Part shown: in pieces, positions 16,134-24,626 of the stretch
Position numbering within the stretch: the first letter of the stretch is position 1
How the letters are laid out: every line of letters begins with the position of its first letter
Source: Nitrospira sp.
GTDB taxonomy: Bacteria > Nitrospirota > Nitrospiria > Nitrospirales > Nitrospiraceae
Direction of reading: 5' to 3'
NCBI GenBank assembly: GCA_020846195.1
Contig: JADLEJ010000021.1
Span: 1-57,180 of the forward strand
DNA: 57,180 bases
The notes under the pieces: model-generated
What the model saw: only the letters and a program-made list of their open reading frames with translations
What the model was told of the DNA's origin: nothing
The model's database searches: none
Made by a program: the position numbers and the translations under genes

Positions 16134-16870
16134 GCAGGATGGACCATTCCACAGAACAACAGGCGCCATCGGCCGCGGTCAGCCTCCGCGGCATCGTGAA
16201 ATCCTTCGGCACCGGCGACACGAAAGTGACCGTGCTCAGAGGAATCGATCTCGATATCTATCTAGGCGAGATCCTGTTGCTTGTCGGCGAATCGGGCGGC
16301 GGGAAAACCACGCTGCTGTCCGCCATCGCCGGAATTCTCGATATCGATGACGGCGCCATCGATGTGCTCGGCGTGCCGTTGAGCCAGCTGTCGGCCGCGA
16401 AGCGCACCACGTTTCGAGGTCAAGCGATGGGGTTTATCTACCAGCAATTCAATCTGCTGCCGGCGCTCACCGCAGCCGAGAATGTCGCCGTGCCCCTCCT
16501 CATCCAAAAGATCGGCCGCGCTGAAGCCGTGCAGCGCGCGCGAGTCCTGCTCGACCGCGTGGGGTTGGGCGACCGGGCGGAGTTTCTGCCGAAAAATCTT
16601 TCCGGCGGCCAGCAGCAACGCGTGGCCATCGCCCGAGCGCTGGTCAATGAGCCGCGCCTCCTCATCTGCGATGAGCCGACCGCCGCGCTGGATGGGCCGA
16701 ATGGACAAAAAGTGATGGAGCTGTTGCGCGAGGTGGGGCGCGCGCCGGACCGCTGTGTCGTCATTGTCACCCACGACAGCCGCATCTTTCACTTCGGCGA
16801 CCGCATGGCCAATCTCACGGACGGACGGATCGTCAGCATCGAATCGATTGCCAGGGAGGGGACCGCATGA
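16130..16870 (+). CDS. ABC transporter ATPase (MacB/DevA/LolD type)
   Basis: The 246-residue protein has Walker A (GESGGGKTT, about 56-64), Q-loop (YQQFNLLP), signature LSGGQQQR, Walker B (LLICDEPT) and the switch His (VIVTHDSR). It belongs to the family that powers mechanotransmission exporters with FtsX-like permeases. The GTG start at 16130 gives a 4-nt overlap with the permease stop, matching the other junctions of this operon; ATG 16139 is an alternative. Confidence 0.93.
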   Translation: MSRMDHSTEQQAPSAAVSLRGIVKSFGTGDTKVTVLRGIDLDIYLGEILLLVGESGGGKTTLLSAIAGILDIDDGAIDVLGVPLSQLSAAKRTTFRGQAMGFIYQQFNLLPALTAAENVAVPLLIQKIGRAEAVQRARVLLDRVGLGDRAEFLPKNLSGGQQQRVAIARALVNEPRLLICDEPTAALDGPNGQKVMELLREVGRAPDRCVVIVTHDSRIFHFGDRMANLTDGRIVSIESIAREGTA

Positions 16871-17853
16871 TTGTCTTCAAACGCCTCAGCGTCTGGGCCG
16901 CCTTGGCCGGGATCGCCTTCTCCGCCTGGGCCCTGATGGGCGCCAATAAAACCGAACCGATGCCGACGCCGATTGCAGAGCCGCCCCGCTCCCCCTATGA
17001 ACACACGGTCGCGGCATCGGGCATCATCGAAGCCGTGAACGAGAACGTCCGCATCGCGCCGCCGGCCGCCGGCCTGATTACCAGAATGTTCGTGACCGTC
17101 GGCGATCAAGTGGCCGACCAGGCCCCGCTCTTCCAGCTCGACGACCGGGAGCTGCGGGCTCAACTGCTGATCCGCGACGCGGCGATTCCGCCCTTACAGG
17201 CCCAGATCGACGAACAGAAATACCGCATCGGCGACCTCGACACGCAGTTGCGCCGCCTCAAATCCGTGCATGATGAACGCGCCGTCAGCGAAGACGACCT
17301 CAAACGCACCTGGTACGCCCTTGAAGTGGCGAAACGCGCGCAGCTGCGCCTCGAAGCCAATTTGAAACAGGCGATCGCTCAACGCGAGGAAGTCACGATT
17401 CTGCTGGACCGGCTGACGGTCCGGGCTCCGCGCGAAGGGACGATCTTGCAGGTCAATGCGCGCGCGGGCGAGTACGCCACCACGGGGGCAAGCGAGCCGC
17501 TCATGCTGCTCGGCGATACCCAGCGGCTTCAAGTGCGCGCCGATGTCGACGAGGTGAACGCGCCGCTGGTCGCGCCGCAAGCGCCGGGAGTCGCTTCGCT
17601 CAAATCCATGGCCGGGTCCCCCATTCCCCTGACGTTCGTCCGCATCGACCCCTATGTGGTGCCCAAGAAATCGCTGACGGGCGACAACAGCGAGCGGGTC
17701 GACACGCGCGTGCTCCAAATCATCTATCGATTCGACCGGCCGCCGTTTCCGGTCTATGCCGGGCAACAGGTCGATGTGTTTATCCAACGCCAATCCGCAA
17801 ATTCGGCTGTACCAGCGCCTGCGCCCCCTGGCCAACAGGAGCCGGCGCCATGA
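16867..17853 (+). CDS. HlyD/DevB-type periplasmic membrane-fusion protein
   Basis: This 328-residue protein has an N-terminal membrane anchor (about 7-25), a biotinyl-lipoyl half (ASGIIEAVNENVRIAPPAAG, then VTVGDQVADQAPLFQLDD), a coiled-coil hairpin (about 95-180) and a second lipoyl/beta-barrel part (LTVRAPREGTILQVNARAGE). This is the layout of RND/ABC adaptor proteins that bridge the inner-membrane pump to an outer-membrane channel. Both neighbouring genes overlap it by 4 nt (ATGA). Confidence 0.92.
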   Translation: MIVFKRLSVWAALAGIAFSAWALMGANKTEPMPTPIAEPPRSPYEHTVAASGIIEAVNENVRIAPPAAGLITRMFVTVGDQVADQAPLFQLDDRELRAQLLIRDAAIPPLQAQIDEQKYRIGDLDTQLRRLKSVHDERAVSEDDLKRTWYALEVAKRAQLRLEANLKQAIAQREEVTILLDRLTVRAPREGTILQVNARAGEYATTGASEPLMLLGDTQRLQVRADVDEVNAPLVAPQAPGVASLKSMAGSPIPLTFVRIDPYVVPKKSLTGDNSERVDTRVLQIIYRFDRPPFPVYAGQQVDVFIQRQSANSAVPAPAPPGQQEPAP

Positions 17854-19331
17854 TCCGATATACATCGATGCTCAACATGATGCTTGCCGCTTTGAGCCTG
17901 ACAGCCTGCGTGCAGGGACAGAACTATGAACGCCCAGCTGTCGACGTTCCAAACAACTGGTCGAAGATCGCCGCGGCAGATCCAGCGCAGTTTCCCGCCG
18001 ATCAACAGCCCGATGCCGAATGGTGGCGCGCGTTTGGAAACGATGAGCTCACCGGCCTCATCGAGCGGGCCTTGCAGCAAAATCACGACGTGAAGCGCGC
18101 CGTCGCGCGGGTGCTGGAAGGCCGGGCAGCCGTCATGTCCGCCTCAGCCGGGCTCTACCCTCAAGTCAATCTGCAGGGCAGTTACAGCAGCCTGGCCGTG
18201 TCGAAAAATACCTTGGCAGGCCTGGGGCTCGCGCGCGGAGGCCAGCCGGGGCCGCAAGTGTTTGCCTCCCCCGGCAGCACGTTCAACCTTTGGAACGGCT
18301 CCATGGATCTTCGCTGGGAGCTGGATTTCTGGGGCCGCATCCGCCGCGGCGAGGAAGCGGCGCTCGCAGAGGTCGGCGCGAATGAACAGGACGCGCGCGC
18401 CGTCGCGCTCTCCTTGATCGGCGATCTCGGGCAGTCCTATTTCCGTATTCGCGAGCTCGACGAACAGCTTGAGATCGCCGCGAGAACCGTCGCGGTCCGG
18501 CAAGAGTCGCTCGAGATCATCAAAAAACGGGCGGCGGCCGGGCTCGCGTCAGACCTGGATGTGGCGAGAACCGACGTGCTGGTTGCGGAAGCCGCCGGGG
18601 CGATTCCCGATCTGACCAGGAGCCGGGCGCTAGAACTGCATCGGCTCGAGGTTCTCACCGGTTCCGCGCCAGGCTCGCTCACGCTCTCCGGGAAAGCGCT
18701 GAATGCCGCGGTGATCCAACCGGAAATCCCCGTCGGCCTGCCGTCCCAGTTACTGGAGCGGCGGCCGGACATTCTCCAATCGGAGGCCACGCTGATCGCC
18801 GCCAATGCGCGCATCGGACAGGCCCGCGCCTACTTCTTCCCGACGCTGTCCATCACCGGCCAAGGCGGCCTCCAAAGCGCCGAATTTGCCAATTGGTTTT
18901 CAGGGAACAGCTGGAATTACAGTATCGGGCCTTCGATCACCTTGCCGATTTTCCTCGGTGGCACCAACGTGGCCAGATTGGATCAGGCAGAATCGCGCTA
19001 CCGGCAAATGCTTGAGAGTTACCAGCAGACGATCCTGCAAGCGTTCCAGGAAGTCGCCGATCTGCTGGTGTCTCTGCACACGAGAGCCGAGCAACTGGCC
19101 CGCCAACGGGAACAGCTCATCGCCGCCCGGTCGGCGGTGACGCTGGCCACCGTGCGCTACCGCAAGGGCCTGGTGAATTACCTGGATGTCCTCGATGCCC
19201 AGCGAGGCGTCCTCACAGCGGAAACACAGGTGGTCCTGACCGAGCGGGCCAGATTGACGGACATGGTCAGTCTATTCAAAGCGTTGGGAGGCGGGTGGCT
19301 CAAACCAGCGTCTGCGGCATCGCCATCTTAG
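17850..19331 (+). CDS. NodT/OprM-family outer-membrane efflux lipoprotein
   Basis: The 493-residue protein has a lipoprotein signal (LAALSLTAC, lipobox Cys about residue 20). It continues with the duplicated outer-membrane efflux repeats: WWRAFGNDELTGLIERALQQ near the N-terminus, ELDFWGRIRRGEEAAL, RRPDILQSEATLIAANARIG and YRKGLVNYLDVLDAQR. These are signatures of TolC-like channels of the NodT subfamily. It completes the tripartite exporter encoded by the operon, with its start overlapping the fusion protein gene by 4 nt. Confidence 0.94.
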   Translation: MIRYTSMLNMMLAALSLTACVQGQNYERPAVDVPNNWSKIAAADPAQFPADQQPDAEWWRAFGNDELTGLIERALQQNHDVKRAVARVLEGRAAVMSASAGLYPQVNLQGSYSSLAVSKNTLAGLGLARGGQPGPQVFASPGSTFNLWNGSMDLRWELDFWGRIRRGEEAALAEVGANEQDARAVALSLIGDLGQSYFRIRELDEQLEIAARTVAVRQESLEIIKKRAAAGLASDLDVARTDVLVAEAAGAIPDLTRSRALELHRLEVLTGSAPGSLTLSGKALNAAVIQPEIPVGLPSQLLERRPDILQSEATLIAANARIGQARAYFFPTLSITGQGGLQSAEFANWFSGNSWNYSIGPSITLPIFLGGTNVARLDQAESRYRQMLESYQQTILQAFQEVADLLVSLHTRAEQLARQREQLIAARSAVTLATVRYRKGLVNYLDVLDAQRGVLTAETQVVLTERARLTDMVSLFKALGGGWLKPASAASPS

Positions 19332-19446
19332 TCACGCAAACCCGGCACAAATTGCCTACGTCCTGACATCGACAACCACTCAAGAATAGATTACATTCGT
19401 CCGAATACGTAGCAGTCCTAGATGAAGCCCGTATTGTGACACCGCT

Positions 19447-19953
19447 ATGACCCCATCTGCGTCCAACCAGCCGTCCAGCCAAGCCCCTACGACCATCCTT
19501 GTCGTGGACGATGAGCCGTCGATTGTCACCCTGTGCCGCGCGCTCCTCCAGCCAGAGGGATTCACAATCCTTGAGGCCGACGGGAGTTCGGAAGCGCTGA
19601 AGATCTGCGCAAAACATGAGGGTCCAATCGATCTCTTGCTGACCGACTTAGTGCTCCCCCCGCCGGGCTTTCAGCTTGCATCCAGCAACAATGAGTTTCC
19701 CCATGTCCATGGACACGAGCTTGCCCTGCGCGCCGCCACGATCCGCACGGGGCTCAGAATCATTCTGATGTCGGGAAATCCTGACAAGGAACTCGCCAGC
19801 CACGGCATCAAGCGAGGCGCGCTGCCATTCGTGCAAAAGCCTTTTGAGAAATCTGCGCTGATTCAGCTCATCCGCGCGGTCCTGCAGAGCCCTCCGCCAA
19901 CGCTCAATATGCAGCATGGAAAATCGGCGAGCGACATCGATTGGTTTGGGTAA
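19447..19953 (+). CDS. Response regulator receiver protein with insertion after the phosphorylation site
   Basis: This 168-residue protein has a receiver domain with Asp21/Asp22, phospho-acceptor Asp67 (LLLTDLVLP), Ser109 (ILMSGN) and Lys131 (FVQKPF). Between the phospho-Asp loop and the next helix, where most receivers read DLVMPGMSGPEL, it carries about 16 extra residues (PGFQLASSNNEFPHVHGHEL). No output domain follows; the last ~30 residues are short and hydrophilic. It resembles receivers paired with hybrid kinases, but no kinase is nearby. It lies 115 bp after the exporter operon. Confidence 0.87.
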   Translation: MTPSASNQPSSQAPTTILVVDDEPSIVTLCRALLQPEGFTILEADGSSEALKICAKHEGPIDLLLTDLVLPPPGFQLASSNNEFPHVHGHELALRAATIRTGLRIILMSGNPDKELASHGIKRGALPFVQKPFEKSALIQLIRAVLQSPPPTLNMQHGKSASDIDWFG

Positions 19954-20015
19954 ACCCTCGCTCAGACTTCAACCACACACAAGCAATACTGCGCGTCTGC
20001 AACCAGACGGGACCG

Positions 20016-20693
20016 CTACGCATGCTCCGTCATAAACCAGCCAGCGATGGAGAGCCGGCGGTGTTCGCCGGCCGTTTGATCGACCCGGCACACGCGGTGA
20101 AACCGCGGCACCGTGAACATGACCAGGGAGCCCGGGCGCGGCTCGATACAATGCGTGATGGACAACACTGGCTTTTCTGTCGTATGGGTTGAATTGGTCT
20201 CATACACAATCAGTTCACCGCCCCAATCGGGCTGCCACTCCTCGTGAAAATAACTCACCAGCGCGATTCGCCGTGACGGCGCCCGCCGGCCTCCCATCGG
20301 TTGCCCCTGGCTCGTATCGTCATGCGTGAGCAGACAATCTCCGGACGAATACGAATAATAGCTGAATCCCATGTGGCGGCCGATGATGTTCGGAAACGAC
20401 TCCATGTGCTCCTGAATGCAGGGCAATTGCAGTCTGGACAGGAATCGATTCCCCTGAGACGCTCCGATCTCCGCTTTGGCCCAATTGCCGGACTCTGGAA
20501 AATCCTCCCGCACTTTGGGAAGGTCCGACAAACTCTTCCACGCCGCCTGATTCATCGCCTCCCGGAAATACTGCCGGTCGTCGGCCGACCAGAAGTTTTC
20601 TACGACCAGCACCGGGCTCCGGCGGAATGAGAACGACTGTAGATCCGAAAGCGGCTGAGCCGCCACGCGCACGCCCCCCTGAATCTCCACCAT
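20016..20693 (-). CDS. 2-oxoglutarate/Fe(II)-dependent oxygenase (prolyl hydroxylase-like)
   Basis: This 225-residue protein has the double-stranded beta-helix ligands of Fe(II)/2-oxoglutarate oxygenases: HDD (in GDCLLTHDDTSQ), a distal His (VPRFHRV) and the 2-oxoglutarate-binding Arg (RRLSIAGWF). The WGGELIVY and GSLVMFTVPRFHRV strands match the prolyl-4-hydroxylase-like (2OG-FeII_Oxy_3) group. The substrate is unknown. The ATG follows AAGGAGGAC directly, a strong though closely spaced ribosome binding site. It is downstream of, but separated by a terminator from, the RRM protein gene. Confidence 0.88.
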   Translation of the reverse strand: MVEIQGGVRVAAQPLSDLQSFSFRRSPVLVVENFWSADDRQYFREAMNQAAWKSLSDLPKVREDFPESGNWAKAEIGASQGNRFLSRLQLPCIQEHMESFPNIIGRHMGFSYYSYSSGDCLLTHDDTSQGQPMGGRRAPSRRIALVSYFHEEWQPDWGGELIVYETNSTHTTEKPVLSITHCIEPRPGSLVMFTVPRFHRVCRVDQTAGEHRRLSIAGWFMTEHA

Positions 20694-20769
20694 GTCCTCC
20701 TTGACGCAACGGACCGGCCATCTAGCGATATTGTCTTAGCACCCTCGTCTTTGGAATGACAAGGACGCT

Positions 20770-20817
20770 GACCAAAAAACGACGAAGGGGCCGCCACCTT
20801 GCGGCGACAGCCCCTTC
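20770..20817 (-). terminator. Rho-independent terminator of the RRM protein gene
   Basis: On the minus strand GAAGGGGC (20817-20810) pairs with GCCCCTTC (20791-20784) around a 'GTCGCCGC...GGCGG'-type inner stem, followed by GTCGTTTTTTGG. The T6 run and GC-rich stem make a classic intrinsic terminator 27 bp after the gene. Confidence 0.85.
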
Positions 20818-20843
20818 TTCAAACCAAACTAAACGGGAATCTA

Positions 20844-21191
20844 TTACCAGCGGTCGCGCTTTCCGCCGCCGCCACCGTTGCCGCCACGGCCGCCGCCACC
20901 ACCAAATCCACCGCGTCCACCGCCGCCGCCGCCAGTGCGGGGCTCTTGCGGGCGCGCTTCATTGACGGTCAAGGTCCGGCCGCCGAAATCGGCGCCGTTC
21001 AAAGCCGTAATCGCTGATTGAGCTTCAGAATCAGACGCCATCTCCACGAAGCCGAAGCCCCGTGACTGGCCGGTGAACTTGTCCGTAATCACACGCGCGG
21101 ACTCGACGGCCCCATGCGTGGCATACAGTTCACTGAGTTGTTGTTCGGTCGCCGCATAGGGCAACCCACCGACGTAGATCTTCGAACCCAT
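20844..21191 (-). CDS. Glycine-rich RRM RNA-binding protein
   Basis: This 115-residue protein has one RNA recognition motif (residues 3-82) with RNP2 (KIYVGGLP) and RNP1 (RGFGFVEM), then a C-terminal Gly/Arg-rich tail (GGGGGGRGGFGGGGGRGG). This architecture is that of bacterial and plant glycine-rich RNA-binding proteins, often cold-induced RNA chaperones. AAAGGAGGAACCCAC precedes the ATG. The long 5' region (about 220 bp to the next gene) could carry regulatory structure, but none was evident. Confidence 0.93.
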   Translation of the reverse strand: MGSKIYVGGLPYAATEQQLSELYATHGAVESARVITDKFTGQSRGFGFVEMASDSEAQSAITALNGADFGGRTLTVNEARPQEPRTGGGGGGRGGFGGGGGRGGNGGGGGKRDRW

Positions 21192-21410
21192 GTGGGTTCC
21201 TCCTTTGAAAAAGATGACATTGTCTTGGACTCGAGTGACGGAGGAAGGAGCGGGCCGAAGACGCAGTCAACGCGGCGACTCAGGTCTGACTTCCGACGAA
21301 ATTCCCGGGCAAGGCAACATCGTTGCGGGCCTGCTTTATTGTGACGATTCATCGCGAGGCCCTGGCGATGAGTTGTCGTAGCCTAACATAGGGGTCAGGT
21401 GAATTCAACG

Positions 21411-22202
21411 CTACTCTCCCACTCGAACCAGCAGTCCTTGGTTCCGGCAATAGGCAAATGTCCGGTGAAACCAGGCGATCATCGCCGCTAGAAATAGGAG
21501 ATTCAGCCCGACGGCCCACCCCAGGTGCTCAACCGGCTGGCCGGAATGGCTCAGAACTCCCCGCATGCCCTCGAACACATGCGCGGCGGGATTGACCCAA
21601 GCCACCGGCTTGAGCCAGACCGGCAAGACATCCATCGGATAGAACACGCAGGAGATCGGCTGGAAGAGAAACACCATGCTCCAGGCCAGCACTTCGGCCT
21701 CCTGGCCAAACCGCATGATCAGTGAGGTAGTGAAGACGCCAATAACCCACCCGGTCACAACGAGATTCAGCACAAAAGGGAGCAGCCAGAGTCCGATAAT
21801 GAAAATGCTGTAATCGTAAAACAGCCAGGCGCAGAGTCCCATCACCAAGGAGACGCAGACCACCTTGAAGATGCTCATGATCATGGTCGCGGCAAGAAAC
21901 TCGCTCGGTTTCAGCGGGCTCGCGAACAGATTCATCAAGTTTCTCGACCAGAGCTCTTCCAGAAACGAAATAGTGATCCCCTGCTGAGACCGAAACAGAA
22001 TGTCCCAGAGAATCAGCGCGCCAAGGAAAAATGTCACGAACCCCGGCACCTGCGTCTGATACCGCGCGAGATAGAGGGTGATGAACCCCCAGATGACCAG
22101 ATCCAGAAACGGCCAGTAGAAGATCTCCATAATCCGGGGCAAGCTCCGGCGATAGAGATAGAGGTGACGGAACACGATAGCGGTAATCCGGTGGAGCTTC
22201 AT
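21411..22202 (-). CDS. ABC-2 type transporter permease
   Basis: This 263-residue protein has six hydrophobic segments and the ABC-2 core (VLAWSMVFLFQPISCVFYPM, then LPVWLKPVAWVNPAAHVFEG), typical of exporter permeases of the DrrB/NodJ group. It is the third gene of a set with a 135-residue membrane protein (7 nt upstream) and an ABC ATPase. The substrate is unknown. Confidence 0.92.
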   Translation of the reverse strand: MKLHRITAIVFRHLYLYRRSLPRIMEIFYWPFLDLVIWGFITLYLARYQTQVPGFVTFFLGALILWDILFRSQQGITISFLEELWSRNLMNLFASPLKPSEFLAATMIMSIFKVVCVSLVMGLCAWLFYDYSIFIIGLWLLPFVLNLVVTGWVIGVFTTSLIMRFGQEAEVLAWSMVFLFQPISCVFYPMDVLPVWLKPVAWVNPAAHVFEGMRGVLSHSGQPVEHLGWAVGLNLLFLAAMIAWFHRTFAYCRNQGLLVRVGE

Positions 22203-22208
22203 GGGATC

Positions 22209-22616
22209 CTAGTGATGGTGCTCCTCGCCGCACCCTCCGCACCCCCCACAGTCCGCGTGCCGCCCCAGCATCGTATCCATCATCGTCTGGGCTCCGCCCA
22301 CGAGCCGCTCGCCGACGCGCGTGCCGTCCGGCAATTTCCTCAAGCCCAATCCGAGCAGCATTACCGGAACTCCCGCCACGCCCAGCAGAAATGGCCAGGT
22401 GCCCAGGCGCGCGCTATCCATCATCCACACCACCGCCACCGCCAGGAGAAGCGGAATGATGCCCGCGGTAAGGCTGGCCCGCACCACTTGCCACTTGCTA
22501 GTGCCGCGCACCACACCCACGATGGCGAAGATCGACCAGAAGAGCCCCCAACCGGCGCTCACGCCGAACCCACCCAGCACCAGCCCCAACGCAAACGAGA
22601 TGGCTGTCTCCATCAT
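22209..22616 (-). CDS. Small membrane protein with Cys/His metal-binding tail
   Basis: This 135-residue protein has about three or four transmembrane segments and ends with a Cys/Gly/His-rich tail (CGGCGGCGEEHHH), which should bind metal such as zinc, nickel or copper. I do not recognise the family. It lies between the ATPase and permease genes of an ABC-2 exporter and is probably an accessory subunit. The start has two adjacent ATG codons. Confidence 0.78.
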   Translation of the reverse strand: MMETAISFALGLVLGGFGVSAGWGLFWSIFAIVGVVRGTSKWQVVRASLTAGIIPLLLAVAVVWMMDSARLGTWPFLLGVAGVPVMLLGLGLRKLPDGTRVGERLVGGAQTMMDTMLGRHADCGGCGGCGEEHHH

Positions 22617-22652
22617 GATCGCACCGCTCCATTCCTTCCCAAGAGAGAACCG

Positions 22653-23381
22653 CTAGGACTCTCTGGCCAGCTTTAAAAAGACATCTTCGAGATCCGTTTG
22701 CCCAAAGCGCGATACGATTTGAGCGGCCGTGCCCTCCGCCACAAGCTTACCCTTCTGAAGAAAGATAATGCGATCCGACATTTCTTCCATCTCCCGCATA
22801 TTGTGCGAGGTATAGAGGACACTCAACCCCGAGGCCTGTTGCTCATCCTTCAGCAGAGCCCGGATTTTATGCGCGATATCGGGATCCAGGCTGGCCGTCG
22901 GCTCGTCCAGAAACAGAATCTTCGGCTCAGTCAAAAAGGCCTTCGCCAGCGCCAATCTGGTCATCTGCCCCGACGACAGCTTGCGCGCGACCTTGTGCCT
23001 GAATTCCCCCATCTCTAACTTGCTCACGATGTTGTCGATCTTTCGCTGGACATCTGGCAGGCCATAGAGCCGGGCGACCACCCAGAGATTTTCCTCGACC
23101 GTCAGCGATTGCGGCATCGACATGTAGGTGGAGGAAAAATTGACTTGCTGTAGAATCGCCTCCCGGTGAGTCTCCAGGTCCATCCCGAACATCGAGATCG
23201 TGCCGGACGTGGGCGTAATGAGACCGAGCAGCATATGCATGGTCGTTGTCTTGCCTGCGCCGTTCGGCCCCAAGACTCCAAGAATCTCTCCGGGGTGCAG
23301 CACGAACGAAATTCCGTTTACGGCGGTAAAGTCGCCGAACCGCTTAATCAGCGTACGAACTTCAAGAACGGGCGATGACAT
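22653..23381 (-). CDS. ABC transporter ATPase
   Basis: This 242-residue ATPase has Walker A (GPNGAGKTTT), Q-loop region (LQQVNFSSTYMSMPQSLTVE), signature (LSSGQMTRLALA, a variant of LSGGQ), Walker B (ILFLDEPT) and the switch His (LYTSHNMREME). It pairs with the ABC-2 permease two genes downstream. The serine in LSSGQ is a common variation in this subfamily. Confidence 0.93.
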   Translation of the reverse strand: MSSPVLEVRTLIKRFGDFTAVNGISFVLHPGEILGVLGPNGAGKTTTMHMLLGLITPTSGTISMFGMDLETHREAILQQVNFSSTYMSMPQSLTVEENLWVVARLYGLPDVQRKIDNIVSKLEMGEFRHKVARKLSSGQMTRLALAKAFLTEPKILFLDEPTASLDPDIAHKIRALLKDEQQASGLSVLYTSHNMREMEEMSDRIIFLQKGKLVAEGTAAQIVSRFGQTDLEDVFLKLARES

Positions 23382-23401
23382 CGAAAGAGTCCTGGTCTCA
23401 A

Positions 23402-24109
23402 TTAAAACAATAGGGCCGCGCCGATTTTGTCAGGCACATGACAGGTCTCGCACTTCCGGCTGATCGGCCGTCCCTTGTACTCCTGCTTGCCATCGTGGCA
23501 GCGGAAACAGTCGGAGAGTGCCCTGGTGCGGAGATACGATCCTTCGGGACGATCGGGATGCCAGGGCTGGCTATCCGCCGCCACATGCCCGCGCGGGATC
23601 ACGATCGGATAGCCCTTGATCGGTTTGTCGTGCACCACGCCGGAATGGCAGGTCGTGCAGCCCTCGCCCTGCCCTCTCGCGCCAAACGCCTCCATATGCG
23701 CCCGATGGCTCATCACCAGGCCCACATCCTTTACCGGCGCGGGCAAATCCCGCTCGGCGATCTCGGAGACTCTCAAGATATGGCGGTGACAACCCAGGCA
23801 GACATCCGACTCCACCTTCGCCTGAAGATTGTGGGAATCCGTCGGAGTGCCGAACAGATGAATCATCGAATCCTTCGTCCCGTTCCACGCCTTGTCATGA
23901 AGCCATCCCTCCACGCCGGGGCGGACATGACAGGCCACACAGGTCACTTCTTTGTGAGACGACACCGCCCAGCTGTCATACGACGGAGTAATGGTATGGC
24001 AACTGGCGCAGAACTTCGGATGATTGGTCAGGGGTATTGCGATCCCGCCGAGCGCGAAGGCGCCGGCGATCAGCGCTGCGATCAGCGTCGCTTTACGGTT
24101 CCAATTCAT
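23402..24109 (-). CDS. NapC/NirT-like multihaem cytochrome c (six CxxCH)
   Basis: This 235-residue protein has one N-terminal membrane anchor (ATLIAALIAGAFALGGIAI) and six haem-binding motifs: CASCH, CVACH, CLGCH, CTTCH, CFRCH and CETCH. The anchored architecture fits the NapC/NrfH/NirT group, which takes electrons from quinol to periplasmic partners, but that group usually has four or five haems. The chosen ATG (24109) overlaps the end of the MobB gene by 17 nt; an upstream in-frame start at 24160 would give an unlikely hydrophilic leader. It lies between Mo-cofactor genes and an ABC exporter, so it may serve a molybdo-enzyme electron chain. Confidence 0.88.
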   Translation of the reverse strand: MNWNRKATLIAALIAGAFALGGIAIPLTNHPKFCASCHTITPSYDSWAVSSHKEVTCVACHVRPGVEGWLHDKAWNGTKDSMIHLFGTPTDSHNLQAKVESDVCLGCHRHILRVSEIAERDLPAPVKDVGLVMSHRAHMEAFGARGQGEGCTTCHSGVVHDKPIKGYPIVIPRGHVAADSQPWHPDRPEGSYLRTRALSDCFRCHDGKQEYKGRPISRKCETCHVPDKIGAALLF

Positions 24110-24605
24110 GCGTGACGCGAGGAAAGTGCTTGATGATGAGGGCCGCGACGCCCGCGACATCGTTCAAATCGAGCACCGGCACCGGAAGATCGACCGGTTT
24201 ATCGGACACCACCGCCAGCAGCCCATCGGGAGAGACCGGCACTTCGCCGACCTGCTCGCGAATCACGACGATCTTGAGATACCCCTCGCTCTTCCAGCCC
24301 TCCGCGATAATCAGATCGTAGGAAGCATCGAGAAACCGGTCGCGAATTTCCTCGACCTTCATTTCCTCCGGCACGTCGGCGAACATCGCCAGACTGCCGC
24401 GAGACATCACGATGACGCTGCTGGCCCCCGCACGCTTGTGCCGCCAGCTGTCTTTCCCTTCGGTATCGAGATCGAATCCGTGGCCGGCATGTTTCACCGT
24501 CGCGACGCGATACCCCGCCCGCACCAGCTCAGGAATCACGCGCTCGATCAATGTGGTCTTGCCGCTGTTCGACCGGCCGACAAACGATACGATAGGCACG
24601 GCCAT
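24093..24605 (-). CDS. mobB: Molybdopterin-guanine dinucleotide biosynthesis protein B
   Basis: This 170-residue P-loop protein has GRSNSGKTTL (residues 10-19), then VATVKHAGHGFDLDTEGKDS and LIIAEGWKSEG, the diagnostic MobB motifs. MobB binds GTP and assists formation or transfer of the guanine dinucleotide form of the molybdenum cofactor. It sits between the MoeA gene and the multihaem cytochrome gene, overlapping the latter, in one apparent operon. Confidence 0.94.
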   Translation of the reverse strand: MAVPIVSFVGRSNSGKTTLIERVIPELVRAGYRVATVKHAGHGFDLDTEGKDSWRHKRAGASSVIVMSRGSLAMFADVPEEMKVEEIRDRFLDASYDLIIAEGWKSEGYLKIVVIREQVGEVPVSPDGLLAVVSDKPVDLPVPVLDLNDVAGVAALIIKHFPRVTHELEP

Positions 24606-24626
24606 GGACTCAGCCCCTTTCCGCAG

